Origin: DASXBJ01 sp036491755
GTDB taxonomy: Bacteria > Chloroflexota > Dormibacteria > Dormibacterales > Dormibacteraceae
DNA length: 17,669 bases
Assembly (NCBI GenBank): GCA_036491755.1
Contig: DASXBJ010000094.1
Span: 1 to 17,669 of the forward strand
Reading direction: 5' to 3'
A program made the position numbers and the translations under genes. The notes beneath the pieces were generated by a model that had not been told where the DNA came from, made no database searches, and worked only from the letters and a program-made list of their open reading frames with translations. Positions 6,801 to 13,604 of the stretch are shown piece by piece (positions within the stretch are counted from its first letter, which is position 1; every line of letters starts with the position of its first letter).

Positions 6801-7484
6801 ATGGTTTCCGCGACCCGGCCAGGGCCGGTCGTCGAGGCCGCTGAGGTCGCTCGATCGCAGAGCGAAGAGGCGTACCTGCGCATCCGCGACCGGATCATCT
6901 GCCTCGATATGGCGCCGGGTTCGGTGGTGAACGAGGGGCGCCTGCGCGAGGAGCTGCGGATCGGCCGGACTCCCATCCGAGAAGCCCTGCAGCGGCTGGC
7001 CCGGGAAAACCTGGTCCGGTCGGTCCCTCATCGCGGCACCTTCGTCGCCGACGTCAACATCACCGACCTGGCGCGCATCACGGAGGTCAGGGTCGTGCTC
7101 GAAGCCCACGCGGCACGGCTCGCGGCCGAGAAGCTCGCTGCAGCCGATCGCGCATCGGCAGAACAGCTCCTTGACGTGCTGGAACACGGCGGAGTGACCG
7201 ACCAGCGCCAGCTGATGGAGCTCGATCAGCAGGTCCACCGGCTGGTGTACACCGCGGCGCGCAACTCGTTCCTCGAGGCCACGCTCGAGCGCTACCTCAA
7301 CCTGAGCCTTCGGCTGTGGTTCCTGGTCCTCGACAGCGGCGTCCGCCTACGGGAGGCCGTCGACGAGCACGTCCAGCTCTTGAAGGCTGTGCTCGCCGGC
7401 GACGCACCGGCGGCCGAGGAGATCATGCGACGGCATGTGATCGGATTCGAGCGCGAGATTCGCAAAGAGCTGGTGGAGCGCTAG
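6801..7484 (+). CDS. GntR-family transcriptional regulator, FadR/FCD subfamily
   Basis: This is a 227-residue DNA-binding repressor or activator likely to control the surrounding catabolic genes in response to a pathway metabolite. The winged-helix domain (about 20-85) contains VVNEGRLREELRIGRTPIRE (42-61), the GntR recognition-helix signature, and the wing VRSVPHRGTFV (72-82). An all-helical FCD domain follows (about 93-220); its metal- and ligand-binding residues are D142, H146, H190 and H212, so the usual Asp-His-His-His site is intact and small carboxylates are plausible effectors. It has its own promoter, with inverted repeats in the leader that may be its operator. The metallophosphoesterase start lies 2 nt after its stop, so it is the first gene of an operon. 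Confidence 0.92.
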   Translation: MVSATRPGPVVEAAEVARSQSEEAYLRIRDRIICLDMAPGSVVNEGRLREELRIGRTPIREALQRLARENLVRSVPHRGTFVADVNITDLARITEVRVVLEAHAARLAAEKLAAADRASAEQLLDVLEHGGVTDQRQLMELDQQVHRLVYTAARNSFLEATLERYLNLSLRLWFLVLDSGVRLREAVDEHVQLLKAVLAGDAPAAEEIMRRHVIGFEREIRKELVER

Positions 7485-7486
7485 CC

Positions 7487-8422
7487 GTGCCGAAGGTGTT
7501 TTTCGCCACCGACCTGCATGGCTCCGAGGTGTGCTGGCGGAAGTTCCTGAACTCGGCCAAGTTCTACGGCGCCGAGGTCCTGATCTGCGGCGGCGACATG
7601 ACCGGCAAGGCGATCGTGCCCATCGTCCAGGAAAACGGCCACTACACCGTCTCGCTGGGAGGCGAACAGCAGGCGGTGACCGCCGACCAGGTGGCCGACG
7701 TCGAGGCGAACATCCGGCGCAAGGGTTACTACCCTCTGCAGATGAGCGTGGAGCGCCTGCATGAGCTGGACGCCGACGCCGCCAAGCGAGCGGCGTGCTT
7801 CCAGGAGGTGATGCTCGCGGGAGTCGAGCGCTGGATGGGGATGGCGGCCGAGAAGCTGCGCGGCACCGGCATTCGGTGCTTCGTATCGCCCGGCAATGAC
7901 GACGAGATGGAGGTCGACGACGTCATACGGCGGGCGGAGCTGGTCGAGCTCGGCGAGGGCCGGATGGTCGAGATCGACGGCTTCACGATGATCTCGACAG
8001 GGTGGTCAAACCCGACTCCGTGGAACACGCACCGCGAGGAGTCGGAGGCCAAGCTGACGGAACGGATCGAGTCGATGGCGAGCCAGGTCAAGGATCCCTC
8101 GCGCGCGATCTTCAATCTGCACTGCCCGCCGTTCAAGTCCGGTCTGGATGAGGCGCCGGCCATTGACGCGGACCTCAAGCTGCTGCACGGCGGCCGCGCC
8201 CTGCGACCGGTGGGCTCGACGGCGGTGCGCGAAGCCATCGAGCGCCATCAACCCCTCATCTCGCTGCACGGTCATATTCACGAGAGCAAGGGCGCGGTGA
8301 AGATCGGCAAGACGCTCTCGATCAACCCCGGGAGCGCGTACGAGGAAGGAATGCTGATGGGAGCGATCGTCCAGCTCGATCCCAAGAAAGGCATCAAGAG
8401 CTACCAGCTGGTCAACGGATGA
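7487..8422 (+). CDS. Calcineurin-like metallophosphoesterase
   Basis: This is a 311-residue cytoplasmic phosphoesterase with a complete two-metal site. The motifs are D9 and H11 in ATDLHG, D37 in GGDM, N137 in PGNDDE, H212 in NLHCPP, and HGHIH (261-265). The GTG start at 7487 puts the first beta strand, PKVFFATDLHG, at the N-terminus as in the family; the frame is open further upstream but that part lies inside the GntR gene. The gap to the GntR stop is 2 nt. An insertion (about 50-110) separates the second and third motifs. It is cotranscribed with a regulator and permease and lies close to a choline-kinase-like gene, so a phosphorylated pathway intermediate or a phosphodiester is a reasonable substrate guess. 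Fold and catalysis are firm; the substrate is unknown. Confidence 0.85.
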   Translation: MPKVFFATDLHGSEVCWRKFLNSAKFYGAEVLICGGDMTGKAIVPIVQENGHYTVSLGGEQQAVTADQVADVEANIRRKGYYPLQMSVERLHELDADAAKRAACFQEVMLAGVERWMGMAAEKLRGTGIRCFVSPGNDDEMEVDDVIRRAELVELGEGRMVEIDGFTMISTGWSNPTPWNTHREESEAKLTERIESMASQVKDPSRAIFNLHCPPFKSGLDEAPAIDADLKLLHGGRALRPVGSTAVREAIERHQPLISLHGHIHESKGAVKIGKTLSINPGSAYEEGMLMGAIVQLDPKKGIKSYQLVNG

Positions 8423-8430
8423 AGAGGTAG

Positions 8431-8435
8431 GGAGG
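8431..8435 (+). promoter_or_regulatory. Strong ribosome binding site of the APC permease
   Basis: GGAGG sits 6 nt before the ATG at 8442 inside the purine-rich 19-nt gap after the phosphoesterase stop. It fixes the permease start and suggests efficient independent initiation. Confidence 0.75.
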
Positions 8436-8441
8436 AAGAAC

Positions 8442-10112
8442 ATGGCCGATACCACGTTGGGCACGCCGGGGGCAGCCGTCAGGCCGGGGCTGTTCCTGCG
8501 CAACGCGACCGGGCTGGTCAAAGCCTGGTCGACGTTCGACGCATTCATCTACTCGTTCTGGTCGATCAACCTGATCACGCTCGGGCTCTACGGCATGTCG
8601 TTCGTCTACACGGTGCCGGACGGCCAGCTTCTCGCGGCGATCCTTGTCTTCGGCGTGCTGGTGACTTTCATCGTGATCACGTACGCCATGTTGGTCAGCG
8701 TCATGCCCAGGACGGGAGGCGACTATGCATGGCAGAGCCGTGTCCTGGGCGGCGGCCTGGGTTTCGTGCTCTCGATCACCGGTTGGTGGTTCACGCTGTT
8801 TCTCTGGGCCCCGATCTACGCCAACATCCTGGTCGTCCAGTTCTTCTCGCCGCTTGGTTATACGCTCGGCTGGACAGGCCTCGCGACATGGTTCACGAGC
8901 CAGACGGGCATCTTCGTCTCGTGCCTGATCGTCCTGGCTTTCGTCAGCATCGTCGTGACCGCAGGCATGGAGGTCTATGCGCGGATTCAGAAGATCTGTT
9001 TCTGGATCGGCCTGGTCGGCCTGGCGGTCGTCGTCCTGCTGCTGCTCTTCGCGAGCCCGGGCGATTTCCAATCTGCCTTCAACCGCGAAGCGACGAAAAT
9101 CTTCGGTGCGCCGGCCAACGCCTACCAGGCGACCATCGACGCCGCGAGCAAGGGCGGTTTCGCCGGCAAGGACTTCGGCTACTTCGCGCTGGGTCCCATG
9201 TTTCTTCTGCTTCCATGGCTGGCGTTCTACCTGCTCTGGCCCAACTGGGGGGCGACGCTCTACGGCGAGGTGCGCGGCGCCAAGGACATCCGCAAGCCGT
9301 TCTGGAGCATGTTCTGGGGCCTGTGGGTGACGGTCGCGCTAGTCGCCGTGCTCGTGCTTCTCATCGTCAAGACCATGGGCTGGAACTTCTACCAGTCCGC
9401 CAATGCGGCTTACTGGAATAGCGTCTTCGCGGTCTCGGGCGCTCCCGCTCCACCCGTTCCGGTCTGGCCTTACCCGGTCATGTTCGCGGGCTGGCTCGTC
9501 GACAACCACCTGTTCCAGGCTGTGCTGATCATCGTCATGGGCCTGTGGTTTTTCGGCTGGGCGGGAACCCTCTTCCTCTCCTCGACCCGCGTCATCTTCG
9601 CCGCGGCTTTCGACCGAGTGCTGCCTTCGTGGGCGGCCAACATCTCGGCCAAGCGCCGGGTCCCTTACGGAGCGCTCGTGCTGATGATCGTTCCCTCGAT
9701 CGTGATCAGCGCGATCTACGCTTACAAGCCGAGCTTTGCGAGCGTCTTCCTGGACGCCACGGCGGTGCTTGCTTTGACCTTCCTCGCCACGACGGTCGCG
9801 GCCATCATCCTGCCCTGGCGGCGCAAGGACCTCTACGACGCGTCGCCGATCGCCGGCTACAAGGTCGCCGGCATCCCGGCCATCAGCATCGTCGGCGTGA
9901 TATCCGCGTTGTTTCTGCTCTTCATGTTGTGGGAGTGGTCGTTCAACTCCGCCAACCTGTATGGCACGTCATTGCAGTCAACCGCCAACTCGGTCTACTA
10001 CTTCGTGGCAACCTACGTCGTGGCAATCGTCATCTATGTCATCGCGCGCGTGGTGCGGAGCCGGCAGGGCATCGACCTTCGCCGCATCCACCACGAAATT
10101 CCGGTTGAGTAG
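8442..10112 (+). CDS. APC-family amino acid/amine permease
   Basis: This is a 556-residue integral membrane transporter of the amino acid-polyamine-organocation superfamily, probably importing the substrate of the locus. Helix 1 (about 34-58) follows a 30-residue cytoplasmic N-terminus. The loop PRTGGDYAWQSR (89-100) after helix 2 is the strongly conserved APC motif. About 12-14 hydrophobic segments follow, with a polar, probably extracytoplasmic loop around SAFNREATKIFGAPANAYQA and a basic cytoplasmic C-terminus (RVVRSRQGIDLRRIH). It is longer than the usual 450-500 residues, as in many actinobacterial-type APC proteins. A GGAGG Shine-Dalgarno supports the start. Its place between a GntR regulator and amine-oxidising enzymes suggests an amine, betaine-like or amino acid substrate, which the sequence does not specify. 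Confidence 0.88.
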   Translation: MADTTLGTPGAAVRPGLFLRNATGLVKAWSTFDAFIYSFWSINLITLGLYGMSFVYTVPDGQLLAAILVFGVLVTFIVITYAMLVSVMPRTGGDYAWQSRVLGGGLGFVLSITGWWFTLFLWAPIYANILVVQFFSPLGYTLGWTGLATWFTSQTGIFVSCLIVLAFVSIVVTAGMEVYARIQKICFWIGLVGLAVVVLLLLFASPGDFQSAFNREATKIFGAPANAYQATIDAASKGGFAGKDFGYFALGPMFLLLPWLAFYLLWPNWGATLYGEVRGAKDIRKPFWSMFWGLWVTVALVAVLVLLIVKTMGWNFYQSANAAYWNSVFAVSGAPAPPVPVWPYPVMFAGWLVDNHLFQAVLIIVMGLWFFGWAGTLFLSSTRVIFAAAFDRVLPSWAANISAKRRVPYGALVLMIVPSIVISAIYAYKPSFASVFLDATAVLALTFLATTVAAIILPWRRKDLYDASPIAGYKVAGIPAISIVGVISALFLLFMLWEWSFNSANLYGTSLQSTANSVYYFVATYVVAIVIYVIARVVRSRQGIDLRRIHHEIPVE

Positions 10113-10127
10113 CAGCCCAACCAACTC

Positions 10128-10156
10128 GGCCGCCGGGCCTCGCGGGTCCGGCGGCC
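10128..10156 (+). promoter_or_regulatory. Intergenic RNA hairpin between permease and alcohol dehydrogenase genes
   Basis: GGCCGCCGGGCC pairs with GGTCCGGCGGCC over 12 bp (one G-U wobble in RNA) around the loop TCGCG. It begins 15 nt after the permease stop and ends 19 nt before the ADH start. There is no U-run, so it is more likely an mRNA-stabilising or processing structure, or a partial terminator that sets different levels for transporter and enzymes. Confidence 0.55.
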
Positions 10157-10165
10157 TCCACCACT

Positions 10166-10171
10166 AAAGGA
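10166..10171 (+). promoter_or_regulatory. Ribosome binding site of the iron-type alcohol dehydrogenase
   Basis: AAAGGA lies 4 nt before the ATG at 10176 and just downstream of the strong hairpin. It supports this start. Confidence 0.5.
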
Positions 10172-10175
10172 CCCA

Positions 10176-11381
10176 ATGCTCGAATACACGCTTCGGACCT
10201 ACCAGAGTCCCACGCGCCTGGTGCAGCGCCTCGGCGCGATCAAAGAGCTGGGCAACGAGGCCGGCCAGCTCGGCATGCGCCGGCCGCTGCTCGTCACCGA
10301 CGCCGGGGTCAAGGCGGCGGGTCTGCTGGACACCGCTCTCGAGGCGCTCCGGGGCTCCGATGTCGAGCCCGTGGTGTTCGACAAGGTGCGCGCCAACCCG
10401 GGGGTGGAGCTGGTCGACGCCGGCGCCGCGGAATACAGGGCGCAGGGCTGCGACGGCCTCGTCGCGATCGGCGGAGGCAGCTCGATGGACACGGCCAAAG
10501 GCATCGGCGTCGTCGCCGTGCACGACGGCAGCATCGTCGACTACGAGTGGGGGCACAGCCCGATTCGCTCGCGCATCCCGCCCATGATCGCGGTGCCCAC
10601 AACGGCCGGCACGGGCAGCGAGGTCACGCTGTGGGCTGTGATCACCGACCCCAAGCGCAAGATCAAGTTCAACGTCGGCGGGACGCCGGACATCGCGTCC
10701 TGGGTCGCGCTGATCGATCCCGAGCTCACGGTCAAGCTGCCCGCCGCGGTCACCGCCGGCACGGGGATGGACGCCCTCGCCCACGCGGTCGAGTGCTTCA
10801 CGATGTCGTACCACCAGCCGTTCACCGACGCGGTGGCTCTGCTCGCGATGGAGTATGTCGCGCGCTACCTGAGGGTCGCCTTCTCGCAGGCCCAGAACCT
10901 CGAGGCGCGCTACCACATGAGCGCTGCCGCGATGCTGGCGGGACTCTCCTACGGAACCGATTCCGCCGGCGCTGCGCACGCGATGAGCCAGACCGCAGGC
11001 GGAGTCCACGATGCTCCACACGGCGCCCTCACCGCCCGCCTGCTGGGACCGGTGATGGAGTACAACCACGCTGGCGAGCCCGAACGATTTGCGCGAATGG
11101 CGCAGGCTTTCGGCCTGGACACTCGCGGCGTGTCCACGTGGCGCGCCGCGGAGATGGCGGTCGAATACGTGCATGAGCTGACTCTCGACGTCGACATTCC
11201 CAGCATGCAGGAGCTCGGCTTCAGCGAGGAAGAGATCCCGATGCTAGCCGACAAGGCCTTCGCCGACCCGCAGACGATCGGCAACCCAAGGGACGTCGAT
11301 GCGGCCAACTACCGCGTCATCTATCAGAAGGCATTCGACCTGGGTCGCGGCCGCGCCTCGGCCAACGGGGCGTCGAGGTGA
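10176..11381 (+). CDS. Iron-containing (type III) alcohol dehydrogenase
   Basis: This 401-residue NAD-dependent, metal-dependent dehydrogenase interconverts an alcohol and its aldehyde. The dinucleotide-binding motif is GGGSSMDTAK (99-108), followed by PTTAGTGSEVT (141-151). The metal ligands appear as D199 and H203 in MDALAH, H268 in AAHAMS and H282 in APHG, all intact. H278 is also present between the last two. The length matches FucO/GbsB-type enzymes. The next gene is an aldehyde dehydrogenase overlapping by GTGA, so the alcohol product would be passed on to a carboxylate. A type III ADH next to an ALDH is the arrangement of Bacillus subtilis gbsB/gbsA (choline to glycine betaine), which fits the neighbouring dimethylglycine-type enzymes. 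This substrate assignment is inference; lactaldehyde-, ethanolamine- or formaldehyde-related alcohols are alternatives. Confidence 0.9.
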   Translation: MLEYTLRTYQSPTRLVQRLGAIKELGNEAGQLGMRRPLLVTDAGVKAAGLLDTALEALRGSDVEPVVFDKVRANPGVELVDAGAAEYRAQGCDGLVAIGGGSSMDTAKGIGVVAVHDGSIVDYEWGHSPIRSRIPPMIAVPTTAGTGSEVTLWAVITDPKRKIKFNVGGTPDIASWVALIDPELTVKLPAAVTAGTGMDALAHAVECFTMSYHQPFTDAVALLAMEYVARYLRVAFSQAQNLEARYHMSAAAMLAGLSYGTDSAGAAHAMSQTAGGVHDAPHGALTARLLGPVMEYNHAGEPERFARMAQAFGLDTRGVSTWRAAEMAVEYVHELTLDVDIPSMQELGFSEEEIPMLADKAFADPQTIGNPRDVDAANYRVIYQKAFDLGRGRASANGASR

Positions 11382-12844
11382 CAATCGATGTCGCCGGCAC
11401 GATCAAGAAGATGTTCGTCGACGGCAGGTGGGTGGAGTCGGAGAGCGGCGAGCTCTTCGACGCGGACAGTCCGGCGACAGGCGAGCTCATCGCGCAGGTC
11501 CCGAGGGGGACGCGCGCCGACGCCTCGCGAGCCGTCGAAGCCGCGCACAGAGCGCGCTCGGCGATGGCGGCGCTCAAGGGCTTCGAGCGTGCACGACGCC
11601 TCCACCGCATCGCGGACGCGATCGCGGCGCGGCGAGAGGAGCTCGGCCGCCTGCTGACGCTCGACCAGGGCAAGCCGCTCGTGGCGGAGGCGCTGGGCGA
11701 GGTCGACGAGGCCGCGGAGTATTTCCGGATCGCAGCCGAGGACGTCAAGCGTCTCGAGGGCCGCGTGCTTCCGTCCGCCAGCCCGAGCAAGCTCGTCCTC
11801 GCGCGCCACTACCCTCGCGGCGTCTACGGCGTCATCACCCCGTGGAACTGGCCTCTGACGATGGCCGCCGAGCTCATCGCCCCAGCGCTGGCCGCCGGCA
11901 ACACGGTCGTCTGGACCCCGGCCCTGTCGACCAGCGTCATCTCGGTCGCGTTGATGGAGTGCATCGCCGAGGGCGACCTACCGCCGGGTGCGGCAAACCT
12001 GGTCACCGGTCCAGGCCCTGAGGTCGGCGACGAGGTTGCCGGGCACCCGCTGGTGGACGGCGTCGGCTTCGTCGGATCGACGGTGACCGGCGCATCGGTC
12101 GCGCGGCGTGCGGCCGGCAAGCACGTGATGCTCGAGCTGGGCGGCAACGGTCCCATGATCGTGTTCGCGGACGCCGACATCGGCCGCGCGGTCGAGGGCG
12201 CCATCGTCGGCTGCTACCTGTGCGCCGGCCAGAGCTGCACCGCGGGGGAGCGAATCCTCGTCCAGGAATCTGTGCGCGACGAGTTCGTCGCCCGCCTCGC
12301 CGACGCGGCGCGAGCCCTGCGGCTGGGCGACCCGTTCGACCCGCAGACTACGCTGGGACCGCTCAACAACGAGGGCGTCGCCGCCAAGATGGACCAGCAC
12401 ATCGCGGACGCCGTGCAACGAGGCGCGAAGCTCGTCCTCGGTGGTGAGCGCGCCGAGGGTTTTCCAACCCGGCTCTACTACCACGCCACCATCCTCGACG
12501 GCGTAGAACCCGGCATGCGAGTGAGCGAGGAGGAGACCTTCGGGCCGATCGCTCCGATCATCAAGTTCAAGGACGAGCGCCAGGCGCTGGCCATCGCCAA
12601 CGACTCGCCGTATGGGCTGCTCGGGTCCGTGTATACGAAAGACCTGTCTCGCGCGCTTCGGTTGGCCGACGCCCTGGAGACTGGCTGGGTGAACATCAAC
12701 GAGTCCACCAACTACTGGGAGGCGCACCTGCCTTTCGGGGGCCGGGCGGGCAAGAAGAGCGGCATCGGCCGCGTCGGCGGCAGGTTCGCTCTGGAGCAGA
12801 TGACCGACCTCAAAACGATCGTGATCGAGATCGAGGCCGAGTGA
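11378..12844 (+). CDS. NAD(P)-dependent aldehyde dehydrogenase
   Basis: This 488-residue member of the ALDH superfamily oxidises an aldehyde to a carboxylate. Catalytic residues are present: N157 in TPWNWP, the general base E253 in LELGGNGP, and the nucleophile C287 in GQSCTAGER. The NAD loop reads FVGSTVTG (231-238), and EETFGPIAP followed later by PFGGRAGKKSGIGR are standard. One residue is unusual: the Lys that normally follows GNTVV (as VxKP) and contacts the NAD ribose is a Thr here (NTVVWTPA, T180). Length and layout suit betaine-aldehyde, succinate-semialdehyde or lactaldehyde types. The GTG start at 11378 overlaps the alcohol dehydrogenase stop, and the stop overlaps the next gene in the same GTGA way. 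Glycine betaine aldehyde is the favoured substrate by context only. Confidence 0.9.
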   Translation: MTIDVAGTIKKMFVDGRWVESESGELFDADSPATGELIAQVPRGTRADASRAVEAAHRARSAMAALKGFERARRLHRIADAIAARREELGRLLTLDQGKPLVAEALGEVDEAAEYFRIAAEDVKRLEGRVLPSASPSKLVLARHYPRGVYGVITPWNWPLTMAAELIAPALAAGNTVVWTPALSTSVISVALMECIAEGDLPPGAANLVTGPGPEVGDEVAGHPLVDGVGFVGSTVTGASVARRAAGKHVMLELGGNGPMIVFADADIGRAVEGAIVGCYLCAGQSCTAGERILVQESVRDEFVARLADAARALRLGDPFDPQTTLGPLNNEGVAAKMDQHIADAVQRGAKLVLGGERAEGFPTRLYYHATILDGVEPGMRVSEEETFGPIAPIIKFKDERQALAIANDSPYGLLGSVYTKDLSRALRLADALETGWVNINESTNYWEAHLPFGGRAGKKSGIGRVGGRFALEQMTDLKTIVIEIEAE

Positions 12845-13602
12845 CGACCCGACCGCTTGACGACACCATCGCCGAAGCAACACGAGTCGCCGAAGCCGCC
12901 GAATCGGAGATGCTCGGCGTGAAGCTGCTCGGCGGCGCCGGCATCCACATGCACTCGCCGAGCGCCGCGCGGCCGCCGCTGCGGCGCAAATATGGCGACC
13001 TTGACTACGCGATGCCGAGTCGCGACCGCAAGCGAGTCCTCGCATTTTTTCCTGATCTCGGCTACGAGTCCAACGATCGCTTCAACCTCATGCAGGGTGA
13101 CCGCCGGCTCTACTTCTACGACTCCCTGCACGGCCGCCAGGTGGACGTCTTCATCGACATGATGCGCATGTCGCACGTGATCGACCTGCGTGGACGCCTC
13201 GGTCACGCGGGCCCGTGCGCCAGCCCGTCCGACCTGCTCGTCAGCAAGCTGCAGATCTACGAGGTCAACCGCAAGGACCTGGTCGACCTGACCGCGCTCC
13301 TGCTCGATCATCCGATCGAGGGCAGGAGCGACGAGGCCATCGACCCGGCCTACGTGTCGAAGCTCGCGGCCGAGGACTGGGGCCTCTACCGAACCCTGCA
13401 GGCCAACGTCGAGAAGCTGCGGGAGGCGCTGGACGAGCTCGACGTCGACCGCGAGCTCGTGCGCGGGCGCCTGAATGAGCTGTGGGCCGCGATCGAGTCT
13501 CAACCCAAACCCCTGAAGTGGAAGGTGCGCGCCCGGGTCGGCGACCGCATGCCCTGGTACGAGCTGCCCGAAGAGGTCCGTTCGCCGTACGTGGCGGAGT
13601 AG
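12841..13602 (+). CDS. Nucleotidyltransferase-fold (AbiEii/Pol beta-like) protein of unknown function
   Basis: This 253-residue soluble protein appears to carry a minimal nucleotidyltransferase core. KLLGGAGIHMHSP (28-40) resembles the GG motif, KYGDLDYAM (50-58) gives the D-x-D pair D53/D55, and QVDVFIDMM (100-108) supplies the third acidic strand (D102). The second half is helical and acidic (for example EKLREALDELDVDRELV) and ends with a Trp-containing tail (LKWKVRARVGDRMPWYELPE). The fold call rests on motif spacing. It is coupled by GTGA to the aldehyde dehydrogenase and followed 2 nt later by a FAD-GcvT gene, so it belongs to the metabolic operon and has no adjacent antitoxin. It might nucleotidylate a small molecule or an operon enzyme, or be a catalytically idle regulator. 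I do not recognise a named family. Confidence 0.7.
   Translation: MTTRPLDDTIAEATRVAEAAESEMLGVKLLGGAGIHMHSPSAARPPLRRKYGDLDYAMPSRDRKRVLAFFPDLGYESNDRFNLMQGDRRLYFYDSLHGRQVDVFIDMMRMSHVIDLRGRLGHAGPCASPSDLLVSKLQIYEVNRKDLVDLTALLLDHPIEGRSDEAIDPAYVSKLAAEDWGLYRTLQANVEKLREALDELDVDRELVRGRLNELWAAIESQPKPLKWKVRARVGDRMPWYELPEEVRSPYVAE
13596..13599 (+). promoter_or_regulatory. Shine-Dalgarno deciding the start of FAD-GcvT fusion no. 2
   Basis: GGAG lies 5 nt before the GTG at 13605. The in-frame ATG at 13614 would be 14 nt away, so the GTG is preferred, although both put the Rossmann strand close to the N-terminus. Confidence 0.45.
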
Positions 13603-13604
13603 CT

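Noticed and set aside
7316..7486. Upstream extension of the metallophosphoesterase frame
   Set aside because: The extension lies inside the GntR gene, is Arg/Gly-rich and precedes the natural first beta strand. The GTG at 7487 gives the expected N-terminus.
10176..12844. Naming the ADH/ALDH pair gbsB/gbsA
   Set aside because: The gene order and lengths fit, but type III ADHs and ALDHs serve many substrates and no residue seen here is diagnostic for choline or betaine aldehyde.
12841..13602. Type IV (AbiE-like) toxin-antitoxin module
   Set aside because: No antitoxin gene is adjacent; the protein is coupled to metabolic genes on both sides.
13482..13604. Upstream extension of FAD-GcvT fusion no. 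2
   Set aside because: It overlaps the end of the nucleotidyltransferase-fold gene and lacks family similarity. The Rossmann motif begins naturally after the GTG at 13605.
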